DNA of 64,000 nt from Trissonchulus latispiculum (GCA_030248195.1 JASAND010021126.1:1-64000), one strand, 5' to 3'; counted from the stretch's first letter, positions 45,336-56,689 are shown. Numbers and translations: made by a program. The notes: generated by a model not told the origin, from the letters alone.

Positions 45336-47009
45336 CGGTGGACACACATCGATATTGGAAATTACTTTCCGGAACACATGTTTCTCCGTACGCGCAGCTG
45401 TCGTTATAACCACAGGCTGAATCTATTTCAGAGTTCTTTAAATCAAATTCCTCAGCGTAACGATTGTACAGATCCGCAAACCACAACATCTTCGCCATCA
45501 AGACAGTAACGTTAATACTTGGATCCAGTGATAGGATGGTGTCAACTGTAATGAGGCTGAATATTGGTTCAAACTTCATTTTAATGGGTGCTGGCTTGCT
45601 GAATGCTTGACTTGTCCATTCAATTAGTCCTCGTTTTGGCACAGAGCCAACAGATATTAATTGCTCACTTCCTACGGCAACCTGTGTCTCCTTCGCAGTG
45701 TGGGTCCTTTTGCTTCCTTGATTCGTTGAGTGTTCAGATATGTCAGCAATAAGCATTGCTTTACTGGCGGACCCTGCCAGGTGCTCTTTGAGTTCTTGGA
45801 TGGTGACATCTTTGGTGAGATTGTGACTATAGTTACGAGTATAGGTCATACGAGCACCCATGGTTGTTTTACTGCTATAGTGTGTGCCAAAGTCTTTGAT
45901 GAAACTTTTGAAGTGTTGGTCAAAGTCCAGCTTGTCTGAGTCCCGGAAAAGCTGTAGCAGACTTTTCTTGAACCCGGCCCTGAACGGGGGGTGAAAGGTA
46001 GTGCTTAGCTGGACTTCATAAACATCGCAACCAGTTTCTACGGAACCTACGATGGACTGGTGTTCTGTGAATCCGAACCGTTTGTTCGCACCAGAATTTC
46101 CGCGAAGATTGCTTCCCGCAAAGGCCATCTTGGGACGGCCCTTTGATTTCCAATTAAACTTATCTTTCAAGTTTAATTTCTTCTGATTTTTTTCGTTCCG
46201 CTCATTTCTTTTCTCGGCTTCCTCCTCACGCTTCTCCGTCTCTGATTGTGTCGAATCCGTCATTGATTTTGTCGAATCCGTCATTGATTTTGTCGAATCC
46301 GTCATTGATTTTGTCGAATCCGTCTTGGATTGTGTCGAATCTGTCTTGGATTGTGTCGAATCCGTCTTGGATTGTGTCGAATCCGTCTTGGATTGTGTCG
46401 AATCCGTCTTGGATTGTGTCGAATCCGTCTTGGATTGTGTCGAATCCGTCTTGGATTGTGTCGAATCCGTCTTCGATTGTGTGCTCTCCGTCTCTGATTG
46501 TGTCGAATCCGTCTTGGATTGTGTCGAATCCGTCTTGGATTGTGTCGAATCCGTCTTTGATTGTGTGCTCTCTGTCTCTGATTGTGTGCTCTCCGTCTTT
46601 GAATCATCTTCGGTTTTACTTTTAGCTTTACTTCTATTACGCATCTCATTCATGAATGCTCTGCCTGGTTGCATTACGTCAATCTCAGAAACGATATTAT
46701 AATTCTTTTCTGAAGCAGTTACATCATTAAGATCGTTTATGTACTCTTTCAGCGTCCTATGAATCTTCATGTGCAGACGCCCAGTGCACTGCAGTTCGTA
46801 GGAGGCGGTGACACCGCGGTTTAGGGTCATCCCATTGGAAATGGGATCGTACTGGAAAGGTACAAAGATTTGCTGACGCCAGCCTGGATCGTAACCGGAG
46901 GACTTGTACGGATCACCTTCATAGATGTCATAACCCTGCAAGGATTTGGCCAGATTTGGAAAAGGAGGAGCATAAAAAGAATTAACCACCAATGAGCCAT
47001 CAGAAGATC
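45336..47009 (-). CDS. MACPF gene, exon 5 (membrane attack complex/perforin domain)
   Basis: This exon encodes about residues 235-792. The MACPF domain spans about 258-740: it opens with LQGYDIYEGDP, has the FGTHY signature near 608-612 and ends with WTSQAFSKPAPIKMKFEPIF. MACPF proteins oligomerise and insert beta-hairpins into membranes, acting in immunity, venom, egg defence or development; this one's role is not shown. About 17 heptads (TQSKTDS type, about residues 371-493) and a charged linker sit where the first membrane-inserting hairpin is expected. A degenerate EGF-like segment (CGYNDSCAYGETC) ends the exon. The donor is GTAAGT, phase 1. Two in-frame acceptors lie 12 bases apart (47009 and 47021). 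Confidence 0.88.
46230..46605 (-). repeat. 21-bp coding minisatellite in the MACPF exon
   Basis: About 17 copies encode the heptapeptide TQSKTDS and the variants TQSETES and TKSMTDS. Every unit keeps the reading frame. Two opposite-strand frames of about 115-125 codons are by-products of the 21-bp period. Confidence 0.92.
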
Positions 47010-49314
47010 CTAAACATATACCTAAATTTGTGGTCAAGCAAATATGCAAGCTATAGTTATACACAGATTGCTTATTGTAAGGATCCTAGTGATGGTAATC
47101 TTTGGGTTGATTTTATTTTCAGCGTGTTTATACAGGATACATTGACAGAAAAAGTACTTGTCTTTGGTTCTCAGTTCGTATCCCCACTCTTCGTTGCAGA
47201 CAACCAACATAAATAGTTAAGGAATTGTTGGAGCTGCTCCGTTCAACAGAACTGTGTTTATCAAAAGAGAATACACAAACAAAACAATATGCCGCTATAT
47301 TCAGTCAAGCTAAATTTTGCCTCAAAATCTTTAGTCGAAATTGAGCCGACATGGCTGGAAACGTGCTGTCTAGTTTTATCGAAACCAAATTCTAGAGAAA
47401 CCTGCTGGCATGAATAGAAACCGGCTAACTGGGCTAAATCACGTAAATTTTTCGCAGACATGACACTAAATTTTGCATTAAAACTTAGATATACCTTTGA
47501 CTGGACTGAGGCACGTAAGCTTTAAACCTACAGACAGGTTTAAAATTATAAGCGTATATACGCAATTTTTGATACGCTTTGGTGGCTTAGATACGCTTTG
47601 ATACGCTTTCCGATACTTTCAGTTATTAGATGAAAGTATACATGCTGGAAGATTGAAGTTTTTATAAGCACAAATCTTGTTAGCTGCTTCGACTGGGGTG
47701 TTGTTTAACACCCAAAGTTAGTGAAAAAAATTAGTCAAGGAGTCTGACAAAACTGGAACGTTTTGAAAGCTGCAGAATGCGTTTTTAAAGCGTATATTGG
47801 AAGCGTATATATGATTTTCCTACCAGCCATTTTTGAACCTGTCTCTTAATTGAACCAACTTGTCGGATTTATTAAACTTATGGTTCAGACTGGACTTAGC
47901 TTCAAAGTAGTTTTCAAATTCATCAAATTTAAAGGCTTAATCGGAAACAAACTCCACGGTATCGCGCTGGGCTGGCTGGAATTTAGCTGACCGCTTTTTA
48001 CCCCAAAAATGTTCCGTGGAATTATGCAAGCACAGTTTTGATGCGTCCTATCCGCGGAATTTTGCTTGGGTTGTGTACTCAATATTTGATAGACGCAAAA
48101 CTGCTAAGCTCTGCCATACAGAAGACATATTGTAATGTCAATTATTAATTTAATTTAATTAATTTAATTACAACTAGCATTGCAGTTTTGATGGTTGCAG
48201 AGCAGTGACAAGCAAACAAGTGGGGGAAGTTGCCCAAATATGAGCAAATCCGAGTTTAACATATGAAAGATAGAAGCAAAAAGTTGCCTAATTTGAGCAC
48301 CCGGGTTCCTAATATGAACATGAGGTGCCTAATATGATCCTATGTTAAACATAGCCTATAATCAGCATATAATTGCATCAGAAAGCATATTTTACGCTTC
48401 TAAAACAATTCTTCTATTTTCAGCATAGTAAATTATTTACTACTAGTGTGCCCTATCCAAAATTAACATTTCTCTACCCAACAACATCATTGTAACATAT
48501 GTACTTAATTAAATAAGATTATGGATTAATTTAGTGGATTCATAACATTAAGTGAAATATTTATATAAGTTCCACCATCTGAAGTTTGAAAAACTTTCGG
48601 CGGAATTTAACCTCTGGGCTCTGACCCCTGGGCTTTTTGAAAACAGCATTGTGTTTCAACAATGGAATAAAATTATGAGAATGACCAAAAGAACAAAGGT
48701 GTTTACTGTAACATATGGGATTCAAAAACGCTGGATACGAATCGAAGGTACATTTCCTGGTTTTTAGACCGATGCTCCACCGATTGAGTTTTTCAGCCAA
48801 TGCTTAGTTGATGCTTTCTTTTGCTTTAAAAGTTGCTCCTATTATTCGGGCAGCCCTATTTCTTTAAAAACGAAACAGATTAGAGTTAAATAAATCTGCA
48901 TTAAGAAAACAAACCTCGGATTAAATGAATCAAACTTTACTGCAGCTGGCTAAAACAGAATTTAAACATTTCTTTAATGCGTCTTTGTAAATATTTTAAT
49001 CTAATCTTGTTTTGTTAATGCCACTACGAATTAAAAACCCACTCAGCTAATGTATTGCATAACTTAACTTCGACTGAGTTTTAATTTTTCATCTTTAAGG
49101 AAATAGGGTGCCCTACCTACAACGACAATTATTACAATGACCACTCTTGGGGTTCCTCACAACTCTGTCTATTAATCAGGCAGAGACAAAAAACCTTTTG
49201 CATCCCACGATTTTAAACGGAACTTATGAGATTGGGGTTGGTTGAAACTGTCGTTTTGCTGCTCTAAGTCTAAACTGAGATTGAGTCTAAACGTTTAGAT
49301 GGTAGCAAGCTGCA

Positions 49315-50024
49315 CAGAGCTGGAAGTGGGTCAAAATGTTTGACCCGCACCCAACCCGCGGACCCTTGATCCTACCCTCCTGACTCCTGACCCATACCCG
49401 TGAACCGCGAAAAATTATATGACCGGCGTGACCCACTTACGGTTAATGATGCTCCAAGGACAAATCTTGGTCAAAAATAAAATAATGGAAATATTTAGCT
49501 GTTAAAACCATTTCAACATAACTGCACTTTAATGGAAAGCAACTGAGTTCAATATCTGGAATCTTATATAATTTTGGAAATTGAAATAAATGAATGAATA
49601 ACAAAAATTAAGGCACAATTACAAATTTTTTTCGGGAGCAGGCGGTCGTAATTGTCTAATGTAGAATGTCTAAAAATTCACGGAACTTAAAGGAAAAATT
49701 TTGCGGACGGTTCTTACATTCTAACTTGTACATATTTTGTAATGTCCCTACTATTTACAAAACTCATGGCAGTGCTGGATGTCAAACGCTGTCAGTTTTT
49801 TAAAATATTGGTATCACCTTGTAGAATGTGAAAATTTTGGCCAGATTTTACGGAAACACAGACAACAGACAATACTAGAATTCGGCGAAGCCGAAAATGT
49901 TTTGAAATTTTAGTGCTAAATGTGGATTTTGGAGCCTAGACTGACCCACCTTTGACCCACCCGCGGGTCACTCGTGTTGACCCACACCCTACTGGCCCGC
50001 GGGTACCCGTGACCTACTTCCAGC
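49315..50024. mobile_element. degenerate hAT-like element (GGGTACCC family)
   Basis: The left end CAGAGCTGGAAGTGGGTC and the right end GACCTACTTCCAGC resemble the family termini, with subterminal TGACCCGC and GCGGGTACCCG words. The right end has lost the final bases and no duplication remains, so this is an old copy. Confidence 0.6.
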
Positions 50025-50743
50025 GAATTCCCACTTATTCTATGAGTAATCAATAGTTAAAGTACAATAAGATTTGACGTCTTATGATATCAAAGAGCAC
50101 AATGATGTATAAAATCAAATTTTTGAATGAACGTTTAAAAACGTTTGTATTGGAACTTGAAATGTACTATGTTGAATAAAGTCGTGAATAAATGAATAAT
50201 TTGCTGCATTTTTGATCGAGATTAATAAAATTTGCTTTAAAATTCTGAAAATACCAATTTCTGGGATTAATCTTCAAGATGGGCTCATATTAGAAACCCC
50301 ATGTTCATAATAGGGCACCAAAGTTTTCACGTTTGCTCATGTTCGGACTCCATAGCAAAAGTTGGACTAAAAATAGTTTTGCAGCAACAAATTTTCTATT
50401 TATTCAATATAAACGTTTGGAACTTTACAGACTATTTCTAGACATTCTCCCCTACAAGAAAATATAAGATTTTCCATATTTGATCCAACAGGCGGAGAGA
50501 ATCCTTACATCAAAAATGTTGCTGTCGCAACCTGGAAGGTTGCTTGCAAGAATATATTGTTCTGGATGTTAATACAAATAAATGTTTATAAAATCCATCG
50601 TGTAACCAGAATTAACAATTTTCGGCAAAATTATAGCAAGCATTTAATGTTTTCAATTGATGTCTTTTAATCGTATTTTGGTGTAATATTTCATTCAATC
50701 TGGAGCTTCAATCTGAAAGTTGACCATATTAGGCAACTGCTCA

Positions 50744-51865
50744 CAGAGTTGGAAGTGGGTCGTAATTTCGTGACCCGCGGGTACCCGCGACCCGCGGACC
50801 CCTGACCCGCGACCCGCGACCCACGACCCGCGACCCACTGAAATTTCGTCGACCCACTTGACCCACTTCTTAAATTTGGAAATTTTTACATATTTAAGTA
50901 CTCTATAGCATGCATCGAGCAAAAGTCACACTTTAAAAATGTGCGTAGTGAAGCAGTAAAGCTTTCAAACAAAACTTTGGCGTTCACAGCTAAATACAGC
51001 TTGTTTTATCTTGGTTTTCGTCAGTTCTGAGGATGCTATGCTATCGCGAAAGTGTTGGGGTCTCGATCGGTCATTAGGGGGGTCTTGATCGGTCAGTAGA
51101 ATCAGTATTATTTAGGCAGTGTTTTGAAGATCTTTATTTTAAAGTCTATTTTCTTGTAGTTTATTTCTAATTTCGTAAAAGTTCAGTTCATTTATTTTTA
51201 TTTATTTTTACAGCTGAGCAGCAACTACCGCAGGAGTGTTTATATAACACTGTCCACTCCTAATTTGGATATGATAGCAAACTGTCATTTATATCATATA
51301 CGCTTTATTAGCATCAAGAAAATTTGGAATGATCAATGATCATCACTCTGTCGAAATTTCAAGCTTGAGTATAAGTATATCATTATTTATTGGAAGCAGC
51401 TCAAGCTCACGCTTTTTACGGAAAGATAGATTTCAAGGCTGTTGTAATAAGCTGTAAACATTGTTTTCGCGCAAACAGTTTGTCAATTAATGCAGAAGCA
51501 TTAAAGGCTTTGCGTAATAATAAAATATTTATGCCAATGACTAACATATGTCCGGCAGATATTACTGAAATATTTTTGACTGAAGATTCAAGGTAGAACA
51601 GAAATAAATAATTTATCATATAAACACTATTATAATGACACACAAAAGAGCCAAAAGTTAGAGAAAAATTGAAAATTTAACATAAATTGTAAATTTTCTG
51701 GTGAAATTAGCCCAAAATTTAGCATAAAAATGGTGTGATCAAAAATAACTCTTGACCCGCTCTGACCCGCGGGTACCCACTGACCTGAAAGTCGACCCGC
51801 GGGTACCCACGACCCGCGGGTACCCGCGGGTACCCGCGGGTACCCGCGACCCACTTCCAACTCTG
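50744..51865. mobile_element. hAT-like element with 8-bp TSD
   Basis: Termini CAGAGTTGGAAGTGGGTCG and CGACCCACTTCCAACTCTG are perfect inverted repeats. ACTGCTCA duplications lie at 50736-50743 and 51866-51873. Subterminal arrays of GCGGGTACCCGCGGGTACCC line both ends. The insertion splits the inner edge of the right terminal repeat of the element at 48218-51888, so it is younger than its host element. Confidence 0.9.
51390..51596 (+). pseudogene. possible hAT transposase C-terminal remnant
   Basis: The last part of this frame (RANSLSINAEALKALRNNK) has the shape of the hAT C-terminal dimerisation segment, with Ser/Leu followed by an amphipathic L-x2-L helix. The same block, inverted, exists at about 60050-60290 inside the element at 58619-63603, where the frame reads SLSGNAEELKALRDNKIF. 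No DDE residues or BED finger remain. Confidence 0.4.
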
Positions 51866-52774
51866 ACTGCTCATATTTGGGCAGTTTTAAGCAAACTTCG
51901 GCTCACTTTGCAACAGAGTACTATTTCAGTCGTTTACACTCTAATTATCATTCACACTTTGCACTCATTTTTCCCACTTGCTCTTGCTAATTAGACTTAA
52001 GAAAAGAACTGCACTGAAATTGCAATGCCTGTTACTTTTGTGTACAGCACTGCTCAGAGGCATTAAATTTTGTTTTTACTTTCACTTAGTATTAAACATA
52101 CTTTTTGTTTTATCATTACTGGGCCTGAATTTAAGTGGATGTACGAATGAATGCACTAGTTATTATTGAATATCAAATTTTATAGTTTTGGAAAGTGTGA
52201 TAATTGTTCTATTCTCTGATACGATTTTACTGAATCAAATTTGACTGTAAAAAACCAATTGAACAATCAATTTAGCATGTAGGATTGAAACATAAACTAA
52301 ACTAATTAACCAGCTAACTGAACTAAATTGAAATTACTGACCCAGACCGAAATCCTTGCTCTAAATTACTATTTTCTTTACATATTTTAATTTTTAAAAT
52401 TCAATTATATGAACCAAAATATTGCACAAAATATGTACGAATATTATAAACTTAGTTATTTTACAGTAAGATTAAAATTTATGCAGTGCAAATTCCAACA
52501 TTACTGTCGTTAAAACTACAGTAGCCCACGTGCAAAGTGAGAAAATCGTGTCGTTTGTTCCGAGTGCAAAGTAGGACTGCAAGGGTGCAAAGTGAGACTC
52601 CTCATTAGTGATACATTTTTGTTGCAAAGTGGGGCATCCAAACTTCGAGTGCCGATCAGCATTTGAGGAACAGTGACTTAAGTGTAATTCAGTAAACACT
52701 GCTATTTTTATAGTCTTTGTATCAGTGCAGTCCGTCTAATTGAAAGGTTATCTTAATCTTAATGGTGCACTCAC

Positions 52775-53005
52775 GTTTCATTCGTTGACACTTATGGTTG
52801 CAAAAACGCTTCCTCGTCCAAACTCTGCAGATATGATCAATCGTTTGACCACCTTTGCAAATATTTTCTTTCACACAGGTTAAATTAGAGGTTCGAATAA
52901 CTTGCCCGATCACAGCGTCCATGTGTGATCTTGAACAAGCGTCTACCGATTTCCAACAGTCCATAGCTTCATCGTAGCAGTTTTTCATCTGGCTGATGTT
53001 ATGGG
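52775..53005 (-). CDS. MACPF gene, exon 4 (N-terminal eight-cysteine module)
   Basis: The exon encodes about residues 158-234. It is entered after TTTGTATTTACAG in phase 1 and left at a GTGAGT donor in phase 1. Cysteines follow C-x6-CW-x5-C ... C-x5-C ... CRVW ... C-x3-C, the same order and nearly the same spacing as exon 6. N-glycosylation-type motifs (NIS, NLT) fit a secreted protein. A symmetric 1-1 exon carrying one whole disulphide module is the classic unit of exon shuffling or internal duplication. I know no family name for it. Confidence 0.72.
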
Positions 53006-53750
53006 CTGTAAATACAAAAAGCTGCAGGCACAGCTTCGTTTGAAGTCCAAATAAGAAGCATTCTCTAGATTAAATAAAGTTCAATCTTTAAAGCTAATGA
53101 ACACGACAGTGGCACGATTTCTGGTAGAAATGCATTACTTCGGCGTGAGTATCAGTGGCATTATTAGCCAAATTTCTCAATGACGATTGGGCTCGTAAAC
53201 ACAAAAGGGTAGGGTAGGAATGGTTGTAGAGTCAGGTCGAAACGGGAGCGGTTTTAGTGTCGATCATACCGTGAGTTTTCACAGTTATATGTATTGTTCT
53301 CATCCCACATTTCGTTTTCAACTATATACCACTAATTATACCCAGTAAACAAAGCAAATTTTCCCGCGCCATATTCGAGCTGAAGCTCGAACCAGACACA
53401 ATTTCCACCTTAATCGCTAGTATCAACGAAGTACGTATTGAATGAGTGGGTCAGTACAGTAGGATTCGACTTCGAAGGAGGAGGAGTTCAAAATCTTTGC
53501 TCTGCAGACAGAAAGCATACCAGTGGCATACATGTATCATTATGTACTCTTGCTGTACATCACATATCTGAACGGGATATCAAATTTTGCTGACCCTTGC
53601 TGCAAAATTCCGGCGAAGTCTATGGGAAATTTTGGAAGGTTTAGTCGTGAGAACTGTTAGTCTTCAATTTTCTTTCCTGTTGTGAGAGAAAATTTGTTAC
53701 CTCCTGTGTATAAGATCTGCAGAATTTTAGCAGTTAACTCAAAACAAAGT
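53006..53750. other. intron 3 of the MACPF gene, 3' part
   Basis: No further exon is visible. The SINE at 53751-54103 occupies the next part of the intron, which runs to 54348. Confidence 0.5.
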
Positions 53751-54103
53751 AAAACGGTAAGGTAAAGTGACCCGTGGACTGAACTCCAATCTACAGAAGG
53801 TCATAGGGTGCCGATGCTTATCTCCGGATTCACAGCCCGAAGCTAGGAGCGACAACTCAAATATTGACTACATCTATGGAAGCGGGACCAGTCCTTCATC
53901 AAACTTCTGTTGCCTTCCCACCGCAGTGGTACCCATTTACCGACCAGTTAAGGATAGACAGCGGGGTTGGCTGGGGCCCACGGCGAACCGATAAGTGTTT
54001 AGTCCCCTGCTCAAGGGGATTTGCGAAAGCCTTGTGGCAGCGGGGGTTCGAACCAAGGACCGTTTGATCTTTAGTACAACACCTTACCACTCGACCATCG
54101 CGG
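53751..54103 (-). mobile_element. full-length tRNA-derived SINE (family B) with 11-bp TSD
   Basis: On the minus strand it starts with a tRNA-like head (box A TGGTCGAGTGGTAAGG, box B GGTTCGAACCC), continues through a conserved body (GACTAAACACTTATCGGTTC) and ends CTTTACCTTACCGTTTT. CAAAACAAAGT flanks it at 53740-53750 and 54104-54114, as expected of LINE-driven retroposition. It lies in intron 3 of the MACPF gene in the same orientation as the gene. Confidence 0.88.
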
Positions 54104-54348
54104 CAAAACAAAGTGCCGTTCAGAACTCATGATCCACGAATAACTTTCACCCATATATTTCCTTAATTAAGTTTAGTCACCGCCTACTATTACAGTCAGC
54201 ATTGTTTGCGGTCTCAACTGTCGAGTATACACTATATATGTTCAAAGCTGTATACTGACATGACAAAATTTGTGTAAAATTTTCAGCTGCGTCAAAGTGC
54301 ACCAAAACAAAAAACAAAACAAAACAACAAAAAACTCAAATAAATTAC

Positions 54349-54602
54349 CAGTTGTGAAACTATGTCCTCCCTCACAGTCTTTTATTTGACTTTCATTTCT
54401 GGCTTCACAGCCAAAGGACAAATCTCTGAAGGCCACCGAAATCTGTGTTGGGGTCAAAAATGAAGCATATGTGCAACGAGTGTCAGTACAAACTCTAATT
54501 GGCTTTTTATCACCGGCACGACCGTTAGGCGACCACGTGTAGTGGTTGTTTATCACGGTCACTATCGTCAAATCATTGGCTTTGCTTTTCCGCTGTGTCC
54601 GC
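54349..54602 (-). CDS. MACPF gene, exon 3
   Basis: This exon encodes about residues 73-157. It is entered after TTTTGATTTAG in phase 2 (matching exon 2) and left at GTAATT in phase 1 (matching exon 4). It contains four cysteines (VCTDTRC, FGCEA, KDCEGG) and one N-glycosylation motif (NES), with no recognised domain. Support comes from open frame, splice sites and phase agreement. The start-to-first-cysteine part is basic (RTQRKSK). Confidence 0.68.
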
Positions 54603-55380
54603 CTAAATCAAAACTAAAAGAGAACATTTGTTTTCCTGAAATGTTGCAGCATTCACTGAAACTTGAATGAGAATTTGTCGGTCTGCATTAGTCTTGTCTC
54701 GTTTCAAACATTTGAAACTGAAGCAATCGCAGTATAAACAAGCAGAGGGTAGATTATTTTCAGAACACTATTCTGAAGCCTGTCGTTTGATTTATTTTAT
54801 TAAAACTTCTCATGCTTATATTGAGCTAACGCTGAGCTGAAATAATAAAAAAACAGAATCTATGATGCCGACGTCAGATTCGTTTTCTGCGATCACAGAA
54901 ACCTTACACATGAACACCTTGTAAAGAAACTGGGTGACCATTTCTCGGTGTTGCTTGGTTCTCCCTGTTAGGTCGAATTTCATATTTGAGCTCTGCATGT
55001 GCGAAAACATACGTGTAACATACTAGATTGGTCAAGTTTGAAAAATTTTGGCTTTATAACCACAGGAGCCCCACGCTAAGGGTGCAGTTTCCAAATTGAA
55101 GTCTAATAGAAAGGTCTAATGATGGCCAACTGCATCTACTACACAGTTCAAGGTCCAACTAAATTGGCGACAGTAGCGAGTGTAGTGTACAAAAACACTT
55201 CACATTTCATCAGATTATTAATTTGCAACTTTGAACAAATGAATCTACTTCTATGCTCAGCAAAATTCCATGGAAGTGGAAGGAAAGTAAAAACTTAACT
55301 CATTGGATCACTACTCATTGCCACTGATTTTCCAAAATCAAGTCAATTGCGATTTGCGGTAGTTTTAAAATTCAGTTTTA
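54603..55380. other. intron 2 of the MACPF gene, 3' part
   Basis: No exon or element ends recognised; only short frames. Confidence 0.45.
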
Positions 55381-56104
55381 CCAAGAGTGCATAATTGCAT
55401 TATATATAAGAAGAAGAGTAAGCCACTAGAGGGCTCCTCTTCTTGGCATTGCGTAACGGTGCTCCGACCACAATACGCGAATGTTCCCCCGTTTGGTGGG
55501 GGGGTAGCTCTCTTCGACAAAGCATACCCCCCTCCGTTTGGTGGGGGGGTAGCAGAAAAGAGGTCCCCGTTTGGTGGGGGGGGGTAGCCAACAGCCAATC
55601 AGATTGCAGAGTCCCCCTCCTCGTTTGGTGGGGGGGGGGGGGGTATAGCAGAGGATTACGGTAGTTTTTGTTCTATTTGAAAAGGGGTCCCCGTTTGGTG
55701 GGGGGTATGCAAAAGGGGTCCCCGGTTGGGGGGGGGGTTTGCTAAAGGGGTCCCCGTTTGGTGGGGGGGTAGGCAAAAGAGGTCCCCGTTTTGGGGGGGG
55801 GGGCGCCAACAGCCAATCAGATTCAGCCAATTTCAGCCTGACTTGGCGACCCCCCCCAAACGGGGACCCCCTTCTGCCTACCCCCCACCAAACGGGGACC
55901 CCTTTTGCATACCCCCCCACCAAACGGGGACCCCTTTTTCATACCCCCCCCCACCAAACGGCGAGGGGGTATGCTTGTCAACCCCCCACCAAACGGGGGA
56001 ACATTCGCGTATTGTGGTCGGAGCACCGTTACGCAATGCCAAGAAGAGAAGCCCTCTAGTGGCTTACTCTTCTTCTAATATATAGTGCAATTATGCACTC
56101 TTGG
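55381..56104. mobile_element. foldback element built from GTTTGGTGGGGG units, 5-bp TSD
   Basis: Arms start CCAAGAGTGCATAATTGCA and its complement, then share AAGAGTAAGCCACTAGAGGG, GGCATTGCGTAACGGTGCTC and ACGCGAATGTTCCCCCGTTT. TTTTA flanks both ends (55376-55380 and 56105-56109). The left inner half holds about eight units of GGTCCCCGTTTGGTGGGGGG with spacers (GCAAAAG, AGCCAATCAGATT) and the right half their complements. No protein is encoded; frames here are by-products of the repeat. It lies in intron 2 of the MACPF gene. Confidence 0.88.
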
Positions 56105-56689
56105 TTTTACGCTTTATTTTAAATGAAGACTCAGCTATGCTTGCAATTTTACAATTTGCTTTTCTTCATGTTTATGTCGTAGCAACACTGCACCTGTTGG
56201 TAAATGTGCTCATTTGTTAGTCGTTTTGGACAAGGACGTTTTGAAAAAAATGAATTCAACTTATATGAAATAGATAAATTGAAGAATCGCAAATAAATAA
56301 ATAGATAAATCACAAAAATTGAATTGTCATGTCAAACCAGAATTTATTTACTCGATTCGGCGTCCATATTTTTCTAAATTTCGACTTTTCAAGTTTAAAC
56401 TAGCCTTGCTCTCAAACCGTTGAGACACCAATGCTAATATCTTGTGTGTGTTGTCCAATATGTCTTTTCACGATGTGCCAAAACATAGACGTTTTCATTG
56501 AACCAAACAACTGTGAGAATTTTTTAATTGTTTATGTTGGGTGTCGCCAAAGTCTGGGGGATCGGCCAGGTTTTCGCGGACGTTGTGAATTTTTAGGAAC
56601 CTGCTACGAATCAGAGACTTCATACTATTCTGCCCACGCAACTGGATTACAGGCACGCAAAAATAATTGAAATCTTACACACTTTGGAC

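Larger units (their letters stand above)
41831..45774. repeat. segmental duplication, copy 2 (parent locus)
   Basis: Direct copy of 33637-37548. Here the MACPF exon continues beyond 45774, so this is the source locus. It carries an extra G/C-tract unit near 43160-43200 relative to copy 1. Confidence 0.9.
48218..51888. mobile_element. TIR element with CCTAATATGA subterminal repeats, 8-bp TSD
   Basis: TGCCCAAATATGAGCA at about 48231 is exactly inverted at 51868-51883. Related words (CCTAATATGAACATG; GCTCATATTAG; ATGTTCATAATAGGGCACC) repeat in inverted orientation at both ends. AAGCAAAC flanks it at 48210-48217 and 51889-51896. The outermost few bases of the two ends do not pair well, so the exact termini are provisional. 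It holds the hAT-like copies at 49315 and 50744. Confidence 0.6.
47010..52774 (-). other. intron 4 of the MACPF gene
   Basis: This intron of about 5.8 kb between phase-1 exons is filled mainly by the transposon at 48218-51888 and elements nested in it. Repeated GATACGCTTT words occur at about 47570-47610 and an AATTTAATT microsatellite at about 48140-48170. Additional small exons cannot be excluded. Confidence 0.6.

Noticed and set aside
46248..46702. Several 115-125-codon frames on both strands across the heptad array
   Set aside because: A 21-bp repeat without stops gives open frames in all registers; only the minus-strand frame joins MACPF sequence on both sides.
54000..54103. Functional tRNA gene
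   Set aside because: Pol III boxes are present, but the anticodon arm does not pair cleanly and a SINE body with target duplications is attached.
55426..56085. Glycine/proline-rich frames of 60-165 codons on both strands
   Set aside because: They arise from G- and C-tract repeat units, and length depends on homopolymer phase.
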